Source: Algibacter lectus (GTDB taxonomy: Bacteria; Bacteroidota; Bacteroidia; Flavobacteriales; Flavobacteriaceae). From it: DNA of 64,000 nucleotides. Below, piece by piece: positions 58,201 to 64,000 of the stretch (position 1 is its first letter; each line of letters begins with the position of its first letter). Both the position numbers and the translations under genes were made by a program. Under the pieces are notes generated by a model, which did not search any database, was not told the origin of the DNA, and saw only the letters and a list, made by a program, of their open reading frames with translations. The stretch is taken from positions 143,897 to 207,896 of the forward strand of contig NZ_FOLN01000007.1 in the NCBI RefSeq assembly GCF_900112395.1, read 5' to 3'.

Positions 58201-58524
58201 GATGTTGATTATTGGACACCAGAAAACCCAACTAATGAAAATCCAAGACCTAACGTAAGTCAAGAAAGTGTTTATTTAGGTTCAACTCTTACGTATAAAG
58301 ATGTCAGTTTTGTTAGAGTTAGAAATTTAATGCTCAGTTATTCTATTCCAGAAGAGGTGTTAAAACAGATTAACCTTACAGGTTTAACTTTCAATTTTAC
58401 AGCCGAAAATCCATTTACAATTACAAACTATGAAGGTTTTGATCCTGAGTTTGAATCTAATGGAGAGCGAGCATTGTATCCATCAACTAAGACAATTGCT
58501 CTTGGTGTAAATATTAATTTTTAA
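55285..58524 (+). CDS. SusC-type TonB-dependent receptor with STN signalling domain (right locus)
   Basis: 1079-residue transducer. A signal peptide (about 1-26, TSYG) is followed by the STN domain (about 35-110, ISIKLENAKLTTIFSKLKKE), then a carboxypeptidase-like domain (VRGKISDVNGVPLPGASIVE near 115). The plug has GYGKQKRRDITGAISSVS and PLVVLDGIPI with VLKDASATAIYGSRASNGVI. The barrel ends in LGVNINF. Like the left-locus SusC it should both import its ligand and report its arrival to FecR. The downstream phosphatase and phosphodiesterase genes suggest a phosphorylated organic ligand. Confidence 0.96.
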   Translation: MKFKNYLSKLIILFIIISLIPITSYGNNSKNILELKISIKLENAKLTTIFSKLKKENDINFSFGERVIEDNSKYTINYNDIELVNILNDLGLKGGFKYQIIENNILIKKNEFQERVRGKISDVNGVPLPGASIVEKGTSHGTTSNFEGEFSIVVSEPRSLFIVSFIGYKTKEVTLNRAENNEVVLLEDVNELDHVLIVGYGKQKRRDITGAISSVSDTDISEVPSTNAIQALKGKVAGVDIYNGGNEPGSDVTIRIRGQRSIGADNSPLVVLDGIPIIGGLNEINPNDISSIEVLKDASATAIYGSRASNGVILVTTKRGVTGKTSVNFSSYYGQTSVINHLDLMNGEEFASLRREAERTVSGNGTYPDDSTIFDNIALESLKEGRETDWQKLIYGNGSKENHQLGIMGGSESTQFSTSLNYFKEQGIVENSKFERASIRVNLDHQISDKIKFGVSSFISRTKQNITQNDLFDNVLRLNPLGWAYGEDNEVLFRPTNDESQRVNPLSDIDNSLSDNFKTRVFASLFAEYKLLDNLSYRLNIGPDLQFNKTGYFYGSNTTNNQGGASTAGTSNADVTSLVIENILNYNPDLGDKHSISTTLVQSYQNQIQKTNYTNVKNLPYDSQTYNNLGSAGEVTSIGSNHQKWRLLSYTARFNYQFDQRYLFTLTGRADGSSRFSEGNKWGFFPSAAIGWRLSKEDFFNVPNEIISDLKFRVSYGETGNTAIEPYQTFSTLNKSYYAFGNNAAPGFSPGSISNPELKWETTKQTNFGLDFEVWNRNLTGSLNYYKADTQDLLLPRSLPTSSGFTTVLENIGSTRNTGVEVNLSLNNILSSKDFRWEADFTFSTNKNKITQIYGDGKDDIGNLWFIGQPINVFYDYRKVGIWQLDEADEAASFGFEPGQIKVEDINGDKAIDANDRVVLGSPTPKWIAGMTQRFSYKGFLLSVVMQTRQNNLISSEFYGNNNRLAGRYNNLDVDYWTPENPTNENPRPNVSQESVYLGSTLTYKDVSFVRVRNLMLSYSIPEEVLKQINLTGLTFNFTAENPFTITNYEGFDPEFESNGERALYPSTKTIALGVNINF

Positions 58525-58536
58525 ATAGTATTTCAA

Positions 58537-60075
58537 ATGAATAAAAGACTTTATTATTTAGTAATTAGCTTATCCGTTTTTTTTATTAATGGATGTAGCT
58601 TAGAGGAAAAGCCTTTGTCTGAAGCTGCACCTAACTCAATTTTTAGTACAGCTTCAGGAATAAGGGATGGTGTAAATGGTGTTTATGCTTCATTAAGAAG
58701 TATATATGGTACTCAAGAAGGGTTTTCGGTAACGACTTTTGGAACAGATCTTTTTCAGCACGGAAAAGATGGAGGTGCTAAATTTATGGACACCTATTCT
58801 TCTGAATTGAATTCAACAGAAACTTATTTTTATAGAATATGGACTTATTGTTATGCTGGTATAAATGCTGCGAATACTGTTTTAGATAGAATTGATGAGG
58901 TTGAAGACTTATCCGAAGATCAAAAAAATATTTACAAAGCAGAAGTACGTTTTTTACGGGCACATTATTACTATTGGCTTTCGTTGCAATACGGTGATGT
59001 GGTGTTAAGAGAAGGGGGGACTAAAGGGGTGAACACTGAAGATTTACCCACGGATAAAAGAACGATTTGGGAGTTTATGAAGGAGGATACTCAATTTGCT
59101 GTTGATAATTTAAAATTTACAACAGCTGATTACGGGAGGGTTACAAAGGGGGCTGCTTTACATCAATTAGCAAGAATTTTATTGTTATTGGAAGATTATC
59201 AAGGGGCTGAAGCGGCTGGCAAAACCGTTATAAATGACGCTCCATATCAGCTTCAAAATCGGTATTCAGATGTTTTTGATTATGATAATCAAGTGAATAC
59301 TGAAATAATTTTTGCCGTTCAATATTTAAATGATGCATTAAATAATGGAGACGGTAATCAGGGGCATTTGTTTTTTACTCCGGCCTATGATCAATTTGCT
59401 GGTTTAACTCGTGATGTTACACAAGGAGGTCGTCCATATACTAGATTTAGACCTACAGAATTTTTTAGAAACCTTTTTGAAGAAAATGACTCAAGATTCG
59501 ATGCTACTTTTCGATATAACTGGTATTATAATAAAGCGGAAACACTTCCCGAAGGCAAAAACTTAGGCGAGATGGTGGAGTGGGAAATAGAACCTAATGT
59601 TTTCTCCTTTGTAGCTCCTAATATTGATAAAATGCATTGGGGTATGAAAAAACACGATGATCCTACTAGAGCAAGCTTTCAAGATAAAGCAGGGTTTAGA
59701 GATTTTTTTGTGTTTCGATTGTCTGAAACTTATTTAATAGTAGCAGAAGCTCTTGTGCTTCAAGGAAAGCAAGAGGAAGCTGCAGGTTTTGTAAATATTG
59801 TTAGAAATAGAGCAGCTAAACCAAGCTTAAGTATGACCCAAATTAAAGCTGAAGATATGAATATTGATACCATACTAGACGAAAGAGCATTGGAGTTAGG
59901 TGGTGAAGAATTGAGGTGGATGGATTTAGCAAGAACAGGAAAGTTGTTAGAACGGGTGAAATTATATAATCCTAATGGGGCTCCTAATATAAAAGACTAT
60001 CACCAATTACGTCCAATTCCACAAGCGCAAATAGATTTAAGCACCGTTGAATTCCCTCAAAATATTGGATATTAA
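58537..60075 (+). CDS. SusD/RagB-family surface lipoprotein (right locus)
   Basis: A 512-residue surface lipoprotein. The signal peptide ends INGCSLEEKPLSE, putting the lipidated Cys at about residue 20. Family blocks include IYKAEVRFLRAHYYYWLSLQYGDV near 130-153 (cited in part), RVTKGAALHQLARILLLLED, FFVFRLSETYLIVAEALVLQG near 390, and DERALELGGEELRWMDLARTG near the C-terminus. It follows susC by 12 bases. Expected to capture the same ligand that its SusC imports. Confidence 0.95.
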   Translation: MNKRLYYLVISLSVFFINGCSLEEKPLSEAAPNSIFSTASGIRDGVNGVYASLRSIYGTQEGFSVTTFGTDLFQHGKDGGAKFMDTYSSELNSTETYFYRIWTYCYAGINAANTVLDRIDEVEDLSEDQKNIYKAEVRFLRAHYYYWLSLQYGDVVLREGGTKGVNTEDLPTDKRTIWEFMKEDTQFAVDNLKFTTADYGRVTKGAALHQLARILLLLEDYQGAEAAGKTVINDAPYQLQNRYSDVFDYDNQVNTEIIFAVQYLNDALNNGDGNQGHLFFTPAYDQFAGLTRDVTQGGRPYTRFRPTEFFRNLFEENDSRFDATFRYNWYYNKAETLPEGKNLGEMVEWEIEPNVFSFVAPNIDKMHWGMKKHDDPTRASFQDKAGFRDFFVFRLSETYLIVAEALVLQGKQEEAAGFVNIVRNRAAKPSLSMTQIKAEDMNIDTILDERALELGGEELRWMDLARTGKLLERVKLYNPNGAPNIKDYHQLRPIPQAQIDLSTVEFPQNIGY

Positions 60076-60116
60076 AAATAAATCATAAATAACATATTGT
60101 TATTTTGATAATTATA

Positions 60117-60150
60117 AACAACCAGAAAATTTAAGAGTTTTCTGGTTGTT
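60117..60150 (+). other. Hairpin between susD and the enzyme genes (right locus)
   Basis: A perfect 13-bp stem (60117-60129 with 60138-60150) and 8-base loop in the 91-base gap after susD. The T-run is weak, so partial termination or 3'-end protection of the susCD message is likely. The left locus has a hairpin at the same position. Confidence 0.6.
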
Positions 60151-60166
60151 AATTAAAAATTAAATC

Positions 60167-61591
60167 ATGAAAAAAAGTGTTTTTGTTCTTATGGCCGTTT
60201 TAGGTTTATTATCATGTAAAACAGCAAATAAAGAATCCAATTCTCATGATGAAGATCATGAACATTTCCATTCGCAATATTCATCAATGTCCGAGGTAGA
60301 TGCACATAAACTTATTTTTCCATCAAAAACTCCTGATAGAATAATTGTGAGTTTAACGGAAGACGCTAATCATAGTTTTGCTGTTAACTGGAGAACAAAC
60401 CAACAGGTTGATACTGCATACGTACAGGTAGCAGAAGAAACTCATGGACCAGATTTTTTACTAGATAAAAACAAGCAACAATTTACTGCTAAAACAGAAT
60501 TCATAGCTGTAGAAAATATTAGAGACCAAGAACCTTTGGTAAAAGCGGCATATCATTCTGCAATTATTAATAACTTAAAACCAGGCACTAATTACGTGTA
60601 TAGAGTTGGTGATGGGAATAAAAACAATGATACTTGGAGCGAATGGTTTCAAATAAAAACGCCTTCATCAAACAAAAGCGAACCTTTTAGTTTTATTTAT
60701 TTTGGAGATGCGCAAAACGATGTGAAATCTATGTGGTCTAGAGTTCTTCGTAAATCATACAAAATGATGCCAGAAGTCGATTTTATGCTACATGCTGGAG
60801 ATTTAATTAATCATAGTGAATCAGATAGAGAATGGGGAGAGTGGTTTTATGCGGGGAGTTTTATACATGCAACAGTACCTAGTGTCATGACGCCTGGAAA
60901 TCATGAATATGATAAAACTGTAGAACGAAAGAAATTATCAGCCTTATGGAAACCACAATTTACATTGCCTGAAAATGCACCTATAGAAGAGCTTAAAGAA
61001 ACTTGTTATGCTTTAGAGTATCAAAGTATGAAATTGATTTCTATTGATGCACAAAGTTTTATTAATAGTGAGTACTCACGAAACCAACAAATAAAATGGT
61101 TAGATTCTGTTTTAGCAAGCAATACTAAAAAATGGATAACCATTACAATGCATTACCCAATTTATTCAACTAAAAAAGGAAGAGATAATAAAGAGTTAAG
61201 AGAAGGTTTAAAGCCTTTAATAGATAAATATAATGTTGATTTGGTTTTACAAGGGCACGATCATACTTACGCCAGAGGTTATGCTTCGAACGAAGGTTTA
61301 GGAAAAACAGTAGTTGAAGAAGCAGGAGCTATTTATGCTGTTTCTGTTAGTGGTCCTAAAATGTATGAATCTCAGAATCAAGATTGGATGGTTAAGCGCG
61401 GGGAATTTACTCAGCTTTTTCAGATAATAACAATAGAAGGAGACACTTTAAAGTACGATTCATACACCCCAATGGGAAGCGTATATGATAGCTTTCATCT
61501 AATAAAAAAAGAGGATGGTACTAAGAAAGTAATTAATGATCCTGAAAGTCAGGAATTCATGAGATTTAAAAGCGATTTTATAAAAGAATAA
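60167..61591 (+). CDS. Purple-acid-phosphatase-like metallophosphoesterase lipoprotein
   Basis: A 474-residue lipoprotein (LLSC, Cys17) with a His/Asp/Glu cluster right after the anchor (HDEDHEHFH, about 27-35). Residues about 53-168 form the fibronectin-like domain of purple acid phosphatases (VNWRTNQ; LKPGTNYVYRVGDG). The metallophosphoesterase domain keeps all dimetal blocks: FGDAQ (Asp181), HAGDLINH (Asp212), GNHE (245-247), MHYPIY and GHDHTYAR. It probably removes phosphate from monoesters or cleaves diesters at the outer membrane or in the periplasm. It is followed after 49 bases by a glycerophosphodiester phosphodiesterase, so the two may act in sequence on one phosphodiester substrate. 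Confidence 0.9.
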   Translation: MKKSVFVLMAVLGLLSCKTANKESNSHDEDHEHFHSQYSSMSEVDAHKLIFPSKTPDRIIVSLTEDANHSFAVNWRTNQQVDTAYVQVAEETHGPDFLLDKNKQQFTAKTEFIAVENIRDQEPLVKAAYHSAIINNLKPGTNYVYRVGDGNKNNDTWSEWFQIKTPSSNKSEPFSFIYFGDAQNDVKSMWSRVLRKSYKMMPEVDFMLHAGDLINHSESDREWGEWFYAGSFIHATVPSVMTPGNHEYDKTVERKKLSALWKPQFTLPENAPIEELKETCYALEYQSMKLISIDAQSFINSEYSRNQQIKWLDSVLASNTKKWITITMHYPIYSTKKGRDNKELREGLKPLIDKYNVDLVLQGHDHTYARGYASNEGLGKTVVEEAGAIYAVSVSGPKMYESQNQDWMVKRGEFTQLFQIITIEGDTLKYDSYTPMGSVYDSFHLIKKEDGTKKVINDPESQEFMRFKSDFIKE

Positions 61592-61640
61592 TGAAGTGTT
61601 TATGGAATTGACGTAGACATTTAATAATGAACATAAATAA

Positions 61641-62513
61641 ATGAAAAATACTAAAATTATAATAATTTCAAAAGTACTGGTGCTATTCTGTCTTTTTTTA
61701 GACTTTGAAATTCAAGCACAAACCACCAGAGTAGACAGTATTCTTATTGATTTTCATGACAATAAAAATGTACTGGTAGCGTCACATAGAGCAGCTCATC
61801 AAGAATATCCTGAAAACTCTATAAAAGCGATAGAAGAATGTATTCGTTTAGGAGTTGATATTGTCGAATTAGATATTAGGCAAACTAAAGATGGTGAAAT
61901 AATAATAATGCATGACAGTACAGTGGATAGAACTACTAACGGAAAAGGTAAAGTGGATGAATTAAACTGGAATTATTTACAAAACTTAAACCTTTTATTT
62001 AAAGAAAAAGAGACTAGTGAAAAAATTCCAAGTTTTGAAGATGTTTTGAAAGTTACTAAAGGGAAAATTCTAATTGATGTAGATTTTAAGGCGAGTAGTG
62101 TGGACGCTATTAGTAAGACTTATGCTTTAATTAAAGAATATGGAATGGAAGATCAAATTTTGTTTTATTTATACGATTACGAGAAGATTCCATTATTACG
62201 AAATATAAATTCTAAAGTAAAAATTATGCCTAGAGCTTATAGTAAAAGAGATGTAAAAAGAATTTTTAAGTATGATAGTATTTATATAACTCACATAGAT
62301 GCTGGATTCTACAAAGCGACTCTCATGGAAAAAATGATTCAACAAGGATCTAGAGTTTGGATAAATTCACTTGGTAAATATGACGATATGGAGAAGAATA
62401 AGAAAAACTCCGGGTTTGATAGGCTTTTAGAAAAGCGATATGTAAATGTTATACAAACAGATTTACCGGAGGAGTTATTATCTTATTTAAAACAGAAAAA
62501 CTTACATAGATAA
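61641..62513 (+). CDS. Glycerophosphodiester phosphodiesterase, exported
   Basis: A 290-residue TIM-barrel phosphodiesterase with an N-terminal signal peptide (about 1-27, FEIQAQ). Catalytic signature: SHRAAHQEYPENS (His49, Arg50, Glu58), VELDIR (Glu76, Asp78) and MHDSTVDRTTNG (His91, Asp92). The usual HRG is changed to HRA but both catalytic His residues and the Ca2+ ligands are present. It should release glycerol-3-phosphate or a related phosphomonoester from glycerophosphodiesters. Last gene of the right Sus-type locus, with a terminator 30 bases downstream. Confidence 0.92.
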   Translation: MKNTKIIIISKVLVLFCLFLDFEIQAQTTRVDSILIDFHDNKNVLVASHRAAHQEYPENSIKAIEECIRLGVDIVELDIRQTKDGEIIIMHDSTVDRTTNGKGKVDELNWNYLQNLNLLFKEKETSEKIPSFEDVLKVTKGKILIDVDFKASSVDAISKTYALIKEYGMEDQILFYLYDYEKIPLLRNINSKVKIMPRAYSKRDVKRIFKYDSIYITHIDAGFYKATLMEKMIQQGSRVWINSLGKYDDMEKNKKNSGFDRLLEKRYVNVIQTDLPEELLSYLKQKNLHR

Positions 62514-62542
62514 TATCAATTTGTTTCAGTTATTCCTTTTAG

Positions 62543-62576
62543 GGCACAATGGTACTAAGCTATTGTGCCTTTTTTA
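62543..62576 (+). terminator. Terminator of the right Sus-type locus
   Basis: An 8-bp stem (GGCACAAT 62543-62550 with ATTGTGCC 62562-62569) and 11-base loop followed by six Ts. It separates the Sus-type locus from cas1. Confidence 0.88.
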
Positions 62577-62628
62577 TTGATTATTAATGCTTTAGGTATT
62601 GTTTTTCTGGTGAGATATTCAAAGAATT

Positions 62629-62647
62629 TTAGTTTTTTAAAAACTAA
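62629..62647. promoter_or_regulatory. Palindrome upstream of cas1, possible operator
   Basis: TTAGTTTTT and AAAAACTAA (62629-62637 and 62639-62647) form a 19-base near-perfect palindrome about 60 bases before the cas1 ATG. The loop would be too small for a full-length hairpin, so a protein-binding site is as likely. No clear TAnnTTTG element was found in the cas1 leader. Confidence 0.35.
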
Positions 62648-62709
62648 TTTATTAATTTAGTAATTCCCTGCTGTTTTGTTAGTTAGCTATAATTTTTAAA
62701 TAATTTGCT

Positions 62710-63594
62710 ATGCTAAAAAAAACATTGTTATTCTCGAATAAGTGCTCAATAACAACCAGAAATTACCAATTAGTAATTAAATCTGACGCAAGAGATGGTT
62801 TAGTTCCAATTGAAGATATTGGTTTTGTTGTTATAGATAACCCTGAAATTTATATAAGTATCACGGCACTAAATTTATTAATTGAAAATAACGCATCCGT
62901 AATTACATGTAGTAAAAGCCATTTGCCAAATGGGATGTTTCTAAACCTTAATAGTCACCATATTCAACAAGATGTTTTTAAACATCAAATAGCGGCTAGT
63001 GTACCTTTAAAAAAACAACTTTGGCAACAAACAATTGTTGAAAAAATTAAAAATCAGGGCATATTATTACAGCAAATTACAAAAAGGAAAAATAAACTTG
63101 ATTTTTTAGCTAGTAAAGTTCTTAGTGGAGATACTACTAACATGGAAGCTGTAGCAGCTAAGTTTTACTGGAAATCTTTTTTTGATATAGAATTTAAACG
63201 CGAGCGTTTTGGAAATTACCCAAACAACTTTTTAAATTATGGCTACGCTATTTTAAGAGCGGCGACTGCAAGAGCGTTGTCTGGTAGTGGATTGTTAAAC
63301 ACTTTGGGTATACATCATAAAAGTAAATACAACGCTTTTGCTCTTGCTGATGATATAATGGAGCCTTTTCGTCCAATTATAGATGAAGCGGTATATACTA
63401 TTATGGAACACTATGATGAACAGGAGCTTAATACCGAAATTAAATCTGTGTTATTAGAAACGTTAACACGAACGGTTTATTTTAAAAATGAAAAAAGTAC
63501 ATTAATGGTTGCTTTGCAAAAAACAGCAAGTTCTTTGCAGCAATGCTATAGTGGTAAAAGAAAAAAAATCAATTACCCTAAATTATGGAACTAA
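62710..63594 (+). CDS. cas1: CRISPR-associated integrase Cas1 (type II-like)
   Basis: Metal-dependent integrase that inserts new spacers into CRISPR arrays, acting as a Cas1-Cas2 complex. The 294-residue length and start (TLLFSNKCSITTRNYQLVIK) are of the type II group. A beta-rich N-terminal domain (1-85) is followed by the helical catalytic domain. Likely metal ligands are Glu146 (NMEAVAAKFYW), His202 or His203 (GIHHKSKYNAF) and Asp214/215 (LADDIMEPFRP). It overlaps cas2 by ten bases. No cas9 lies upstream; the preceding gene is a phosphodiesterase with its own terminator. Confidence 0.96.
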   Translation: MLKKTLLFSNKCSITTRNYQLVIKSDARDGLVPIEDIGFVVIDNPEIYISITALNLLIENNASVITCSKSHLPNGMFLNLNSHHIQQDVFKHQIAASVPLKKQLWQQTIVEKIKNQGILLQQITKRKNKLDFLASKVLSGDTTNMEAVAAKFYWKSFFDIEFKRERFGNYPNNFLNYGYAILRAATARALSGSGLLNTLGIHHKSKYNAFALADDIMEPFRPIIDEAVYTIMEHYDEQELNTEIKSVLLETLTRTVYFKNEKSTLMVALQKTASSLQQCYSGKRKKINYPKLWN

Positions 63595-63914
63595 ACGGTT
63601 ATAGAATTATGTGGCTATTTGTCTTTTTTGATTTACCAACAGATACAGCTAAAGATCGAAAGAATGCTTCGGGATTTAGAAAAAACTTACTAAAAGATGG
63701 TTTTACCATGATGCAATACTCCGTATATATGCGGCATTGTGCAAGTAGTGAAAGTGCAGATGCCCATGAAAAAAGAATAAAAAAACTATTACCTCCTTTT
63801 GGAAAAGTGAGTATTTTGAGGATTACCGATAAGCAATTCGGTAATATTATGAATTTTTGGGGTAGGGCTGCTCAACCTAAAGAACCGCAACCAATTCAGT
63901 TAGAACTCTTTTAA
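63585..63914 (+). CDS. cas2: CRISPR-associated protein Cas2 (type II-like)
   Basis: Structural dimer at the centre of the Cas1-Cas2 spacer-integration complex. The 109-residue protein opens with the ferredoxin-like strand RIMWLFVFFDLPTDT (conserved Asp16) and has FRKNLLKDGFTMMQYSVYMR, typical of type II Cas2, and a proline-rich C-terminal tail ending IQLELF. The ATG overlaps the end of cas1 by ten bases. A terminator-like hairpin follows at once; no repeat array is visible in the remaining 86 bases. Confidence 0.96.
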   Translation: MELNGYRIMWLFVFFDLPTDTAKDRKNASGFRKNLLKDGFTMMQYSVYMRHCASSESADAHEKRIKKLLPPFGKVSILRITDKQFGNIMNFWGRAAQPKEPQPIQLELF

Positions 63915-63920
63915 ATTAAA

Positions 63921-63969
63921 AAAACGACTCAATTTCACCTTATCACTGTGAAAAAGAATCGTTTTTTTT
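63921..63969. terminator. Long bidirectional terminator after cas2
   Basis: The outer stem AAAACGA/TCGTTTT (63921-63927 with 63959-63965), a short bulged segment and the inner stem TTTCAC/GTGAAA (63933-63938 with 63948-63953) form one long hairpin. It has T-runs at the 3' side on both strands, so it would stop cas2 transcription and any leftward transcript arriving from beyond the window. Confidence 0.8.
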
Positions 63970-64000
63970 AACGATATTTCATTATAAGTCCTTAGTTATT

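Noticed and set aside
63915..64000. CRISPR array after cas2
   Set aside because: No direct repeat is present in the last 86 bases, which hold only a terminator-like hairpin. The array, if any, lies beyond the window.

Overview
The window is AT-rich, densely coded DNA from a member of the Bacteroidota, almost certainly a Flavobacteriaceae. Supporting signs are the complete gliding/type IX secretion core gldKLMN, four SusC/SusD pairs, two ECF-sigma/FecR switches, the miaB-sigma54 regulator-lptE-TPR-secG cluster, promoters of the TTTG / TAnnTTTG type, and weak Shine-Dalgarno usage. I cannot name the species.

Layout. (1) 1-11471 (+): outer-membrane uptake operon made of a 5'-cut SusC, a SusD, two FAS1 (fasciclin) lipoproteins, then a second SusC and SusD; no carbohydrate-active enzyme is visible. 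(2) 11720-18586 (-): groEL and groES, then secG, a TPR-like protein, lptE, a sigma54 activator and miaB. (3) 18877-23690 (+): a membrane protein, topA, and an arginase-fold protein that has lost several metal ligands. (4) 23846-28580 (+): gldK, gldL, gldM and gldN, with strong hairpins between some of the genes. (5) 28672-39075: FAD oxidoreductase, an interspersed palindromic repeat, DUF983 protein, ABC-F ATPase, a three-gene RND efflux system and a leucine-rich-repeat protein. (6) 39354-42418: initiator tRNA-Met followed directly by a tyrosine recombinase, an unrecognised partner gene and a decayed IS3-family element, which together look like the left end of an integrated element or genomic island. 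(7) 42449-62513: two Sus-type loci back to back, with the same order (ECF sigma, FecR, SusC, SusD, lipoprotein/periplasmic enzymes). The left one reads leftwards and ends in a DUF218 protein and a GH92 alpha-mannosidase; the right one reads rightwards and ends in a purple-acid-phosphatase-like lipoprotein and a glycerophosphodiester phosphodiesterase. They are separated by about 700 bp of non-coding DNA rich in inverted repeats. (8) 62710-63914 (+): type II-like cas1 and cas2, with no cas9 upstream in the window.

How they work together. The twin loci each look like a self-contained trans-envelope signalling circuit: an STN-domain SusC senses its ligand, FecR relays this to the ECF sigma, and the sigma switches on uptake plus enzymes. 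The left locus probably takes alpha-mannosides. The right one has phosphodiester and phosphomonoester hydrolases in place of glycosidases and is best read as an organophosphate-scavenging Sus-like system. That locus, the RNA-like inverted repeats between the two sigma genes, the tRNA-fMet-borne recombinase with its unknown partner, and the cas1-cas2 pair without upstream cas9 are the parts most worth following up. Housekeeping regions look ordinary apart from the pseudo-arginase and the intercistronic hairpins in gldKLMN. All functional statements rest on motif recognition by eye; no database search was run.
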